DNA of 64,000 bases from Lewinellaceae bacterium (GCA_020636355.1 JACJYB010000006.1:1-64000); one strand, 5' to 3'; positions 36,114-45,063 are shown, counted from the first letter of the stretch. Made by a program: numbers and translations. The notes: generated by a model from the sequence alone, not told the origin.

Positions 36114-37558
36114 CGCAATAGGGTTATGGTGCCCTTAAAAGTGTTGCCTTCCGAATGAAAGCGATAATAATAGGTACCGATAGGCAAATCGGATTGGCTC
36201 TGATCTTTGCCATCCCAACCATTCAAATAATTATTGATGTGTAACACCAACTTCCCCTCACGGTCGTAGACATCAAATTCATTTACTAAATAGTTTCCCT
36301 CCTGAATGGCCGGAATGATGAACGTATCGTTATATCCGTCTCCATTAGGTGTAAATGCAGAAGGAAATTCTATATTGAATTGATCCGGAAGATCGATTTG
36401 CACCGTATAATTTCCAGAATAAAGGGTTAGCTCAGGAACATCCCGATTAATAACTTCACACCGGTATACTCCGGGCATGTCTTTGGGAAGATTAAAGACG
36501 GATTTTAAATCCAGGTAATTATGGCCGGTTGTCGTGATGGCTACATCATCCTTGTACCAAGTGTACTCACTTCCGGTGACTGTTGAATCGATATTTAATT
36601 GAATTAATGGATTATCGCGGGTAGAAAAAATTAAGGTGGTGTCTCCGGAAAACGGTTTTTGCGGGGCATACCGCTCGACGCTGTAGGAACCGATAAATAT
36701 ACCTTCAAACAAATGTATATTAGGCAAAATGTCATCAAAGGTGAGCCGGTTATTCTGCACCTGGAATTTATCCTCGGCAAAGGTGGTCAGCGATACAAAC
36801 GGAATATGGGTAAACTCATTCTCGGAGATATTAACCACCAGCGATCGCGACTTATTGCAAAGCAATTGATCAAAAGCCAAATTGATATCCGCGTATCCTG
36901 AAAAGCCGTTACCCGATATCACGAACACATAAAGACATGGAAGCTGAGCCAGGTATTCCGGCAACGGGCCAGTTAGGTCATTATTTTGCAACCCCAACGC
37001 CTCGAGGCCACTTAATAATTCGTAAGATGCCGGGATCTCCCCATAGAAATAATTATCCGACAAAAACAATTCAATCAGATTCGGATTATCTCCGAATTGA
37101 GGCAGCCGGTCGCTGAACTTATTGCTTTGCAGGCGCACTGCCGTGAGGTGGGAAAGCAATGCCATATCCGGTGGCAAAGGGCCTACCAGGCTATTGTAGG
37201 AAAGATTCAGGTATTCCAATTGCGTTAAATCTACCAGGTCCACCGGTACGATTCCCGACAGCTTATTATCACTTAAATTTAATGATTGCAGGCAGGATAA
37301 TTGACCTACCGTATTGTATGGAATGGAACCTTTCATGGCTAAACTTGGAAGTTCGATCGCTTGTACACACCCATCTTCATTTAGGGAAATTCCAGACCAG
37401 TTGGTGAGCGGTCCGGTCGTATCAAATGGCAAGGGAGACAAGGTCCTGGCCCATCGCAACATATGCTGTAAATCCTGATCAGGATGGCATTCGCAATCTT
37501 GTCCCCAAACCGGATGGCAGCAAAAAAATAAAATCACCCAAAAAATATTTTTCTTCAT
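36110..37558 (-). CDS. Leucine-rich-repeat protein with CHU_C T9SS sorting domain
   Basis: This 482-residue protein has a signal peptide (MKKNIFWVILFFCCHPVWGQ). Residues about 40-235 are plant-like LRRs (LQSLNLSDNKLSGIVP; LEYLNLSYNSLVGPLP; LEALGLQNNDLTGPLP). A beta-rich region follows, and residues about 395-482 form the CHU_C type-B sorting domain (FPSAFTPNGDGYNDTF...YDREGKLV...GTYYYRFHSEG). It is displayed or released by type IX secretion, presumably as the recognition component of the operon. It lies 1 bp after the caspase gene and overlaps the PorP/SprF start. Confidence 0.87.
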   Translation of the reverse strand: MKKNIFWVILFFCCHPVWGQDCECHPDQDLQHMLRWARTLSPLPFDTTGPLTNWSGISLNEDGCVQAIELPSLAMKGSIPYNTVGQLSCLQSLNLSDNKLSGIVPVDLVDLTQLEYLNLSYNSLVGPLPPDMALLSHLTAVRLQSNKFSDRLPQFGDNPNLIELFLSDNYFYGEIPASYELLSGLEALGLQNNDLTGPLPEYLAQLPCLYVFVISGNGFSGYADINLAFDQLLCNKSRSLVVNISENEFTHIPFVSLTTFAEDKFQVQNNRLTFDDILPNIHLFEGIFIGSYSVERYAPQKPFSGDTTLIFSTRDNPLIQLNIDSTVTGSEYTWYKDDVAITTTGHNYLDLKSVFNLPKDMPGVYRCEVINRDVPELTLYSGNYTVQIDLPDQFNIEFPSAFTPNGDGYNDTFIIPAIQEGNYLVNEFDVYDREGKLVLHINNYLNGWDGKDQSQSDLPIGTYYYRFHSEGNTFKGTITLLR

Positions 37559-37559
37559 A

Positions 37560-39734
37560 TTAATTGGCTTTAAAATACAAGGGTATTTCCAGGGATAAGT
37601 CCTGCAATGGAATGGCCGGATTCTGTTTTTTCCTGGGGTCCTTCAAATAGGTTTGGATTAAGTCCGGAATTCTGATTTGCAAATACGCAAACAATTCCGC
37701 CAGGGTGATTACCTGATCTCCATTCGTGTCGCATGCCGTAAATGAAGAACCGCAGGCTTCCTTTAATGCAGCCGTAAAAGCACCATTTTCCAAATCACTT
37801 AATTCATAAGATGATTGGTCGTCACTGCTCGAACTGATTGCCGTAATCCCGGGATCTGTAGAAACTACCTGGAAAATGGAGGATATTAAATTTGGCGTGA
37901 CTTCCTGGCTTCCTTTTATTCCTCCCGATTTGCAGGCATCCAGAAAAAATATTTTTTTTCCGGGCAATTTTTCAAGTTGATCCATTAAGTCTTTTCGAAA
38001 GGATAAAATACCTGTATTTGAAAGGGGATTATAATCAGCAGCCAAAATTGAAAAATCACCCGCTATGAGATCGCCGTGCGACGAAATGAAACAGATGATC
38101 ACATCTTTGTCTTCAATCGTTTGCCCGGATAAAAATCCATGGAGCGCCTCCAATAATTGTTCCCGGTCAGTAGCCTCCCTCGTATTCAGGAGTCGTGCAT
38201 GGACTTCATTAAACAGCCTTCCATTTTGATTTTTAAATAAGGCAGCTACGTCAGCTGCATCTTTAGACGTATAACTCAAATCTCCGGAGACAACGCCGAT
38301 GGATATCAAATACAAATCCGGTCTCTGCGGCAGCCGGTATATCGTAAAGGTGTCCTGCCATCGGGTCGGGGTCCCGATTTGCAATGCAAGGGCGTTAGCA
38401 CCACCACGGAGGTAAAAGGTTTTTTCCAACTGATAGCAATAATGAGTCGGTACCGAATCCAGTAATTTGAGTTTGATGATGCCGGGGATTTTTTCCGCGT
38501 TTGTCAGAGGGAACAGGTGTACATCACGGATGGTTAGGGGTTCTTGCGTCGTGATCAGGGCTTTAAATTGAAACACCTCATCCGTTTTGGGCAAATAATT
38601 TGAAGACTGCACGCGTACCCGCACCACCTCACCGGTTGCCCAGGGCTTCCTGCAAATGTCTTCCATAAAGGCTACTTTCTGGAGGGTATAATTTGTCAAA
38701 TTACCCTGCCCACGAAGCACAATGACCTGACCCTCGCGGACGGAGCAGGATGCAAGCACATGATCCGACCGTTTACTACCCAGTGACAGACTTGATTGGA
38801 TGTCGTATTGTCCATTTTCGATGGTCAGGAACTCAATCTGGGAGGTGCGGCTACCAAAGGCTGTGGATTCCTGAATTTGCCATAAAGCGGTGCCCTCCAA
38901 AAGCCCGAATCCGGTTGCAACCTGTTTCTCCTCGCCGGTAATGCTGTGCGTCTGAAGCAAGGTTCCATCGGGAGCCCAGTGTACATAGGCGACCGTAGAC
39001 CGGAAACCAACCTGGTTATTCGCACAGGCCAATAAATCACCGCTTGGCATAAGATGAAACGCAACGGTCTGAAAGTCAAGAGCAGGATAAGATTCCTGCC
39101 ACATCTTGTCTCCCTGTTCATTGAACTTTAGCAACACCATGCCTTCGCCCGCCAGGTGTGGAGCGGAAACCAGAAGGTACATTTCCGCAAAGGGGGCTTG
39201 GACCATGTGAAAAACCCGGCCATCATGATGGGGAAACAGATCCAGCACTTTCCATTTCCTCGCTTCAGGCTGCCAACGAATCACCATATCCTGTCCCTGG
39301 TCGGTGACAATCAAGTTTAATTCCGCTTCCGAAACCTGGATGGGAGCACTAAACGTTTGGAAATGGAACGGCAAAGCGAGCATGTCCAATTCCTTTGTCT
39401 CCGTTATCCAGCGGCCAACAAATGGTTTGTCTTGCTGGTATCCGGCCAGCCAGAGCGCCCCTTTCCACCAAAAAGCATCCCACAACTTGAAATCAGTCAT
39501 CGGTAAGGATGCATGTTCTTTCAATACCAGGTCCGGATCATAGGTCTGCAGGTCCCAATTCCCGTGCCCGTCAGCAGCGACCAGATGGACCAAAGATTCA
39601 TCACCGGCAATCAGCTTGGTCCAGGTTAACGAGTGGTCATACGGCAATTGAATCTGATCTTCCAGCTGAATCTGACCAATGGAAGCATACCCTGTCAAAC
39701 ACCAAATCACCCAACATGTAATCCGTTTTCTCAT
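37560..39734 (-). CDS. Exported caspase-like peptidase (C14) with N-terminal beta-rich region
   Basis: This 724-residue protein has a signal peptide (...TGYASIGQ), so the protease acts outside the cytoplasm. Residues about 30-350 are a WD/propeller-like beta-rich domain without a recognised family. Residues about 471-700 are a C14 caspase-like domain with catalytic His553 (CFISSHGD) and Cys601 (FFLDACKSGG). Within it, residues 669-680 form an EF-hand-type loop (DTNGDQVITLAE) that may bind calcium. It starts inside the stop of the papain-like gene (4-bp overlap) and is followed after 1 bp by the LRR gene. Substrates are unknown; residue choice at P1 cannot be read from sequence. Confidence 0.87.
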   Translation of the reverse strand: MRKRITCWVIWCLTGYASIGQIQLEDQIQLPYDHSLTWTKLIAGDESLVHLVAADGHGNWDLQTYDPDLVLKEHASLPMTDFKLWDAFWWKGALWLAGYQQDKPFVGRWITETKELDMLALPFHFQTFSAPIQVSEAELNLIVTDQGQDMVIRWQPEARKWKVLDLFPHHDGRVFHMVQAPFAEMYLLVSAPHLAGEGMVLLKFNEQGDKMWQESYPALDFQTVAFHLMPSGDLLACANNQVGFRSTVAYVHWAPDGTLLQTHSITGEEKQVATGFGLLEGTALWQIQESTAFGSRTSQIEFLTIENGQYDIQSSLSLGSKRSDHVLASCSVREGQVIVLRGQGNLTNYTLQKVAFMEDICRKPWATGEVVRVRVQSSNYLPKTDEVFQFKALITTQEPLTIRDVHLFPLTNAEKIPGIIKLKLLDSVPTHYCYQLEKTFYLRGGANALALQIGTPTRWQDTFTIYRLPQRPDLYLISIGVVSGDLSYTSKDAADVAALFKNQNGRLFNEVHARLLNTREATDREQLLEALHGFLSGQTIEDKDVIICFISSHGDLIAGDFSILAADYNPLSNTGILSFRKDLMDQLEKLPGKKIFFLDACKSGGIKGSQEVTPNLISSIFQVVSTDPGITAISSSSDDQSSYELSDLENGAFTAALKEACGSSFTACDTNGDQVITLAELFAYLQIRIPDLIQTYLKDPRKKQNPAIPLQDLSLEIPLYFKAN

Positions 39735-41134
39735 GACTTCCTTATTGGCAGAGCAATGTAAATGGGAATAACTTTATTCATACCCGACACCAATTCCCCA
39801 CTGACCCGGATGGATTTATTATCAAATCGAATGTTGGGAGGAACCGGGATCAGGGAGCTAGATTTTTTCCATACGTCAGCACCGGGTTGCTGGCCGAGCG
39901 CCTCACTCAACCAGCCCTGATCCAACGTTTCATAACTATATAACACCAGAATTTTTTCCATATCCTGCGCATTAAACTGCAACCAGCCATCCTCCGGAAA
40001 GCGGAGCAGGGTGTCGCGTTCGGGATATTCGTATTTCCACATAGGTACGCTTTGACCGTAATTGTCCAGGGAAAAGATATAAAGGCATTTGCCTGCACCG
40101 GCATGAATGCGAAGCGCTGCGGGCGCAAAAGCATCAATGGGCTCCTGCAAGATGTATACACCATCGGACAAGCCAAAGTGGAGCGGTATTTCCACCTCCT
40201 GGGAATCGGCAAACCAGGTCATAGCCAGATTCATTGGAATTGAATAGGGTTCCTGCGTCACCATCCTGCCTTTGTCCCCGACGGAATTATCCAGCACGAA
40301 CGCCTGACGGGTGAAGGCCAGGAGGTTTTCCATAGGAACATTTATGAAACCATGATTACCCCATAGTGTCCCAAAACTGTTCATGAGCTCAAACGTACCC
40401 CGGTCTTCCTGATATCCGGTGATAACCATGGCATGTCCTAATCCGCCACGGGGTTCGATCTGCCATTCGTCCTTTCCGATTAACGACTGGTAAGGCGGTG
40501 TTTCCTCCAACCCGATGATTACCGGATGTCCGGCAACCAGGTGGGCCTTAATTTTCGCAATTTTAAGCGCGACAGGCAATGCATCATCGAATGCTCTAAA
40601 TCCGCGGGTCGGTAAACGATAGTCCAGTGCTTCCAGGCGTAATGAAGGTGTAATCTGAATGGAACAATCGTTCGCACCTGCAGGAATAGACTTATGCAGG
40701 CAGTCGCCATTTGCATTCAAAAAAGACAATGCATCTATTATGGAGGCTCCTGACTGACAATCATCACCGCGCTTGATCTGATTGTAGATAAAGAGGGCAG
40801 AATGTGCCAAATCGCGGGTAATGCGTATGCGGTCCGATATTCCATGGCGCAAAGCCTGCTCAATCGATAATGCTGCGTAGCCCACGGACCACCCCACGCA
40901 GGAAGCCAGCTTACCCTGGCTCCCGGCAAATGGTGCGTATGCCTGCAATGAAAAACGCTCCGGTAACACCTGATCCTTAGTCACGACCAGTTCACTCGAC
41001 TGCAATGAATCGTACCGCTCGTCATCCCAGATCAATCCGGTATTTTGCGCTAGCATGTTGCCGCACATAACCGTAACGATTCCTATTAAAATGACGTATT
41101 TAAAGTTCACTTTGCGGGATTTAATTGACTCCAT
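39731..41134 (-). CDS. Exported papain-like (C1) cysteine peptidase
   Basis: The product has 467 residues, with a signal or membrane segment near the start (VILIGIVTVMCGNMLAQ). The papain motifs are Gln73-GKLAS-Cys79 (oxyanion Gln and nucleophile), His234 (GGLGHAMVITGY) and Asn252 (ELMNSFGTLWGNHG). A C-terminal region (about 295-460, 'GKCLYIFSLDNYGQ...YSYETLD') resembles DUF4384, a domain often found on bacterial peptidases. It overlaps the anti-sigma-like gene start by 28 bp and the caspase gene by 4 bp. All catalytic residues are present, so activity is expected. Confidence 0.85.
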   Translation of the reverse strand: MESIKSRKVNFKYVILIGIVTVMCGNMLAQNTGLIWDDERYDSLQSSELVVTKDQVLPERFSLQAYAPFAGSQGKLASCVGWSVGYAALSIEQALRHGISDRIRITRDLAHSALFIYNQIKRGDDCQSGASIIDALSFLNANGDCLHKSIPAGANDCSIQITPSLRLEALDYRLPTRGFRAFDDALPVALKIAKIKAHLVAGHPVIIGLEETPPYQSLIGKDEWQIEPRGGLGHAMVITGYQEDRGTFELMNSFGTLWGNHGFINVPMENLLAFTRQAFVLDNSVGDKGRMVTQEPYSIPMNLAMTWFADSQEVEIPLHFGLSDGVYILQEPIDAFAPAALRIHAGAGKCLYIFSLDNYGQSVPMWKYEYPERDTLLRFPEDGWLQFNAQDMEKILVLYSYETLDQGWLSEALGQQPGADVWKKSSSLIPVPPNIRFDNKSIRVSGELVSGMNKVIPIYIALPIRKS

Positions 41135-41853
41135 TGAACAGGTTCCAAAAGCAAGCTGTAGGACTGACGGCCAATATTCAGATCAAACAATGACACACCT
41201 GGCAGCGGCTGGATGTAATAAAACGCAGAATAAGCTCCTTGCTGCAACCGGTTAAATTGACCGGAGTCCTGCAAGCGGATGAAAAGTGTCCTTTGCAATG
41301 TATCCAGCTGCAATTGATTTACATCTCCCAAAAATACCGGAAGTGAAATAACAGCCGTGTCCCGGGTGGGCCGGTCTGAAACGAGATCCAGGATCTCGAC
41401 CGAAAGGAGTATGTTGGCATCCGGCACACCCTCCCCGGCATGACCGTAAATGGCATCTGAAGCGGGTGCTTGGTCCTGAACCAAACGGGTATTCTGGGTA
41501 TTATCCGGACGCATCCATAAAAAATACGTTACCGTCAGTAATACGCCAGTCACCAAGGCTGCTAACGATAGGACAGCCGGCTGCAAACCAATTTTCCTGG
41601 CCGGGGTTGGTAACGAGCCCAGATCGAGCGACGCATTCTGGCTAAGTCTGTGAATGCGGTCCATGCGAGCCAAAGATTCTTTTTCATTGGCCCACTCGAT
41701 AGCGCTTCTAAGCTGCTGATGCTCTTGAAATGCTTTTTGAAGCTGGCTGTCGGATGCTAGCCGTGATTCAAAATCCCGGCGACCCGCCTCATCGAGTTCA
41801 TTGCTCAGGTACGCTTCGAAGAGCTCTATTTGATCCGGATACTCCGACATCAC
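41107..41853 (-). CDS. Anti-sigma-like single-pass membrane protein
   Basis: The product has 248 residues. The N-terminal 60 residues (IELFEAYLSNELDEAGRRDFESRLASD...) match the cytoplasmic zinc-finger-less anti-sigma type common in Bacteroidota. One membrane helix spans about residues 92-114 (PAVLSLAALVTGVLLTV), leaving a periplasmic domain of about 130 residues. It follows the sigma-like gene by 9 bp and overlaps the peptidase gene by 28 bp, so all three are co-transcribed. Its likely role is to hold the sigma-like protein until cleaved or released, perhaps by the peptidases; that is an inference. Confidence 0.7.
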   Translation of the reverse strand: MMSEYPDQIELFEAYLSNELDEAGRRDFESRLASDSQLQKAFQEHQQLRSAIEWANEKESLARMDRIHRLSQNASLDLGSLPTPARKIGLQPAVLSLAALVTGVLLTVTYFLWMRPDNTQNTRLVQDQAPASDAIYGHAGEGVPDANILLSVEILDLVSDRPTRDTAVISLPVFLGDVNQLQLDTLQRTLFIRLQDSGQFNRLQQGAYSAFYYIQPLPGVSLFDLNIGRQSYSLLLEPVQWSQLNPAK

Positions 41854-41862
41854 TTTCTTTTT

Positions 41863-43029
41863 TTAAGGTCTTAATAATTCTTCCCAAACCGATTCCTGCA
41901 TGGACTGCAGGCATTTGTATTTGCGCTTCTTAATCTGTTCCGTTGTTTCGACTGAGGTAAACTCAGTTTTGGACAATCGCTTTTTGAGCTCGCCGGCAAT
42001 AGCCTCATAAGTCCAATTATTGGGTGGAAGCGCATAATTTAAGATGGTACGGCACGGTTCCACCAATTTATCCAGGATAGACCTGACCACGCGTTGCATC
42101 CGGGTTATCCCGGCCTGATTCAGTTGGCCCAGCGATTGCTGCATCAATTGCTTTAATTTCTGCAATGCTGCCATTTTTTTCTCGACGACATGCTGGGTCG
42201 TCGGCAGCATAGGATCATTAAGCTTTTTGCAGATCTCTTTTGGGGACCATTTATCAACCAGGTTCCAGCGCAGTATTTTCTGACTGCCCGGATCCAAAAG
42301 ATGAAAGCAATGATATACCTGATATTTAAAAGTGGTATCATCGTCAATGGATGGCTGATCCCAGTCCGTCCATTCTTCCTGGTTGAAATCCGTACTTAGT
42401 CTTTCTACTGGATCTCCGGAGACCTGGTGTTTATTTTTCCGGTATAATTTATGGATTTGCCGGAACAGAATTTCCCGGTAATAAGCATGACATTTTTTTA
42501 GGGCAATCTCGGGCTTAAGGCCGGCGTCGAGCATAAATCCACCCTCCCGGATGGATTGGATGAATGCAAGAAGCGCATCCTGTATCTGGTCACCAGCTTC
42601 CACATGCATAATATGCAAGGTGTTAAGCAGGGTTGCAGCATACTTCCGGTTCCCCGCGTCTGCGATTTGTCTCGCCAGCTCAGTAGTCGCCTCTGCATTC
42701 CCATCCCGGACTTGAGCTAGCAGGTATGCCGGTGAAACTCCCGGCTGAAAGAGCAATTTTTGGAGAATCTGCTTTATTCCTTCGAGCATCCATGTTTTTA
42801 CCCGGGGCTCGGAAAACCGCTGGAAGGCTCCGGCCTGGGCCCTCAACTTTCGTGCGAAGATGAGGAAGGCCTCCTGAAAAACGGTGGTGTATTGCGATTC
42901 GGATAAGGGAAGCGATTGTTGAAAGTCTATGATTCCGGTATAAAGCATGCGATACAGTTTGATGTGGACCAATTCATTGTTGTCAAGAAGCTCTTGGGCA
43001 TCAATGTCGATTCCATGGTAACTGCTCAT
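41863..43029 (-). CDS. Sigma-70-like protein with two region-2-like and two region-4-like segments
   Basis: This 388-residue protein is twice the size of an ECF sigma factor. Reading N to C: a degenerate region-2-like segment (about 18-92, LYRMLYTGIIDFQQ...FQEAFLIFARKL), a better region 2 (about 105-200, VRDGNAEATTEL...GDQIQDALLAFIQSI), a region 4-like segment (about 233-298, LDPGSQKILRW...SPKEICKKL), and a second region 4-like segment (about 313-388, LDKLVEPCRTIL...YEAIAGEL). This is an order 2-2-4-4. It is the first gene of the six-gene protease operon. It could be a fused sigma pair, an inactive regulator, or an activator. Assignment rests on visual motif matching. Confidence 0.65.
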   Translation of the reverse strand: MSSYHGIDIDAQELLDNNELVHIKLYRMLYTGIIDFQQSLPLSESQYTTVFQEAFLIFARKLRAQAGAFQRFSEPRVKTWMLEGIKQILQKLLFQPGVSPAYLLAQVRDGNAEATTELARQIADAGNRKYAATLLNTLHIMHVEAGDQIQDALLAFIQSIREGGFMLDAGLKPEIALKKCHAYYREILFRQIHKLYRKNKHQVSGDPVERLSTDFNQEEWTDWDQPSIDDDTTFKYQVYHCFHLLDPGSQKILRWNLVDKWSPKEICKKLNDPMLPTTQHVVEKKMAALQKLKQLMQQSLGQLNQAGITRMQRVVRSILDKLVEPCRTILNYALPPNNWTYEAIAGELKKRLSKTEFTSVETTEQIKKRKYKCLQSMQESVWEELLRP

Positions 43030-43510
43030 CTATACCAGCTTTCGTGGGGTAGTCACCAAATTACAATAAAAAAATTATTCCAACGGGGTACTGCCCATCA
43101 GTCTGCTCCCTGACTTCGCAATCACCTACCGGACAATACTTCAATAGGTATGGCATCCGGACGGACCGCAAAGAAGGTTTAAGTGATGAACCCATTTTGG
43201 TCGGTCAGCATCCATACCGGATTACCCAACAGAAAATGGCAGGTAATGAAACGCACCAAGTGGATGACCCGAACCAGGTTTCAATCGTGGAAGGATGATC
43301 TATGGGTGCCATGCGGGTTCTGGATCCTTATAACACCAATGATTATAAATCTGCTAACAAAATTATTTTGACTATTAATAAACTGAATATCTAATAGTTA
43401 CACATTAACTAAATAAAATTATTTAATAAATCGAGGGACCTGCTTCAAAACCCGGTATAGCCTATCAAACGATCTAATCAATGAATTTCTTAATGCAAAA
43501 TCGAATTCCA
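43030..43510. other. Intergenic region between the protease operon and a divergent lipoprotein gene
   Basis: About 480 bp with no credible coding frame: the 62-codon plus-strand frame at 43183-43371 has no recognisable start context or family. The AT-rich part from 43360 on suggests promoter sequence. A possible -33 TTTTG is seen near 43364-43368 and an AT-rich block near 43390, but I do not place a definite promoter here. Confidence 0.4.
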
Positions 43511-44785
43511 ATGAAAACTTTAAAAGTATTCCTGATTGCCCTGATCCTTGGTTTATTCAGCCAATCCTGCCAGAAAGACATCAATCCTGACCAGATAGAC
43601 CAGGTCACCGAAGATTTGAGTGGTGAACAGCTCCCCGGCGTTGGCGCCTTAGAAAACCAAAAAGAAACCGAAGAAGAAGCCGGCGAAGTAAAATCTTTCA
43701 ATCCGGAAGCAGAATTGTTGATCCCGGGTTTATCCGAAGATGGTCTGGAGGGCCGATCCAGGTATTATTATCCACTTTACTGTGGTACTTATAACAATGG
43801 AACCACCGTGGGTGAAACCAATACTGTCAGTTATTATCCAGGTGCCGACCGGATTTACTATTTTGATCTGGCCAGTGATCAGGTAGTCTCCATTTCCTTG
43901 CGCAATATGACCCAGGACCTGGATTTATTTCTTACCAAAACCCGCCTGGACAGCTATGGCCGTCTGCGCATGGGTGAGACCATTATCCGCAGTATGAATC
44001 CTGGCCGTGAATGGGAATATGTGGAAATATCATTGCCAAGAGGGCGCTATTTCATCGTTGTTGATTCGTATACCGGACCCAGCAGTTTCCAGGTGCGGTT
44101 AAACTGCGGCCCCATGACGTACAATTCCAGCTGCGAGAGCATGGACCAGTACGCAGCCAGCTATTACCGCGGAGTCGCTGAACAATCCAGCCTTTGGAAA
44201 AAATGGTCATCAGCTGCCGGTGACGGCCGGATCTTGTGGGAAAGTTCTTCCCGGATCAACAATGTGGTAAAATTTGATCAATACCGGTATGGCTACCAGG
44301 ATGTGGTCCGCAGTCTGACGAATTACCATCACATTGGCGGAACCGTGGAGATCGAATTTGAAATGTTTGTTCCTTATGGCAAGCGAGCCGACTTCCTGAG
44401 CGAAAAACTTTCACGCTTCGGCCGCTATGGAGAGCAAGGCTTCAAAGTCCAGATGCAATACGGATATCTTGACTTTTATCACAAGGGCCAAATCGCCCGT
44501 GCATTGCGTCGGTACCCCTTCGATAAGTGGTTCAAGGTCAAAATTCAGTTCCGGATGAGCGAAAATAAAATTTATCTCTGGGTGGAGGATACGCTGGTCA
44601 TCTTTGATGCCTACGGACAGATATCCAGCCCCTACCGAGGCATTCGGAGCATCTGGGGGATTGATTTCTTCGGCGATTCTTCAAATAGTTTCTTCCAGAT
44701 TGACAATGTCTGCGTGCGCACTTACAATCTGGGTAGCACTCCTCCAGTTATCGGAGGCCTGGAAGTGATCGACATGTCCCGTTAA
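43511..44785 (+). CDS. Lipoprotein with PPC-like and jelly-roll-like domains
   Basis: The product has 424 residues from the ATG at 43511 (MKTLKVFLIALILGLF); an ATG at 43481 is ten codons upstream. The lipobox is SQSC. After a Glu-rich linker, residues about 90-200 form a PPC-like domain (DRIYYFDLASDQVVSISLRNMTQ; GRYFIVVDSYTGPSSFQV). Residues about 215-420 form a concanavalin-like jelly roll (WKKWSSAAGDGRILWESS; GTVEIEFEMFVP; FFQIDNVCVR). It is surface-exposed and may bind glycans. It lies divergent from the protease operon and may be its partner or target. Confidence 0.75.
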   Translation: MKTLKVFLIALILGLFSQSCQKDINPDQIDQVTEDLSGEQLPGVGALENQKETEEEAGEVKSFNPEAELLIPGLSEDGLEGRSRYYYPLYCGTYNNGTTVGETNTVSYYPGADRIYYFDLASDQVVSISLRNMTQDLDLFLTKTRLDSYGRLRMGETIIRSMNPGREWEYVEISLPRGRYFIVVDSYTGPSSFQVRLNCGPMTYNSSCESMDQYAASYYRGVAEQSSLWKKWSSAAGDGRILWESSSRINNVVKFDQYRYGYQDVVRSLTNYHHIGGTVEIEFEMFVPYGKRADFLSEKLSRFGRYGEQGFKVQMQYGYLDFYHKGQIARALRRYPFDKWFKVKIQFRMSENKIYLWVEDTLVIFDAYGQISSPYRGIRSIWGIDFFGDSSNSFFQIDNVCVRTYNLGSTPPVIGGLEVIDMSR

Positions 44786-44807
44786 TCCAACATCCTTACC
44801 TAAATCA

Positions 44808-44843
44808 GCTGCAGTGTGGAGTCCGCACTGCAGCTTTTTTTTT
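44808..44843 (+). terminator. Terminator after the PPC/jelly-roll lipoprotein gene
   Basis: The stem GCTGCAGTG / CACTGCAGC with an 8-base loop is followed by a run of nine Ts, a textbook intrinsic terminator 23 bp past the stop codon. Confidence 0.88.
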
Positions 44844-44898
44844 GACCCGTACCCTAATAGACTTTCCAAACCCTGTGCGGGAGCAACACGATATAAGA

Positions 44899-44935
44899 AA
44901 ACCCCTGCCAACGCTCGATAGCGAATGACAGGGGC
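44899..44935 (-). terminator. Minus-strand terminator for the SQR operon
   Basis: Read on the minus strand, CCCCTG pairs with CAGGGG around an inner CGCT/AGCG stem and is followed by TTTTC. It lies about 130 bp after the stop of the SQR gene, beyond the heptamer array. Confidence 0.65.
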
Positions 44936-44961
44936 GCTTATGATACCAAGTATAACTTAAT

Positions 44962-45059
44962 TAGATTCTAGATTTTAGATTTTAGATTCTACCGTCTATT
45001 GTCTACTATCTATTGTCTATTGTCTACAATCTATTGTCTATTGTCTAACATCTACTGTC
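44962..45059. repeat. Heptanucleotide tandem array beside the SQR stop codon
   Basis: Fourteen 7-bp units in perfect phase, most of the form TANNNTC: TAGATTC, TAGATTT, TAGATTT, TAGATTC, TACCGTC, TATTGTC, TACTATC, TATTGTC, TATTGTC, TACAATC, TATTGTC, TATTGTC, TAACATC, TACTGTC. A partial unit TAACC then runs into the stop codon of the minus-strand gene. It differs in sequence from the array at 16.8 kb but has the same 7-bp period and gene-end position. Confidence 0.85.
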
Positions 45060-45063
45060 TAAC

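Noticed and set aside
43183..43371. A 62-codon plus-strand frame between the protease operon and the PPC lipoprotein
   Set aside because: There is no recognisable start context, no family and a Trp/Arg-rich composition atypical of the window.
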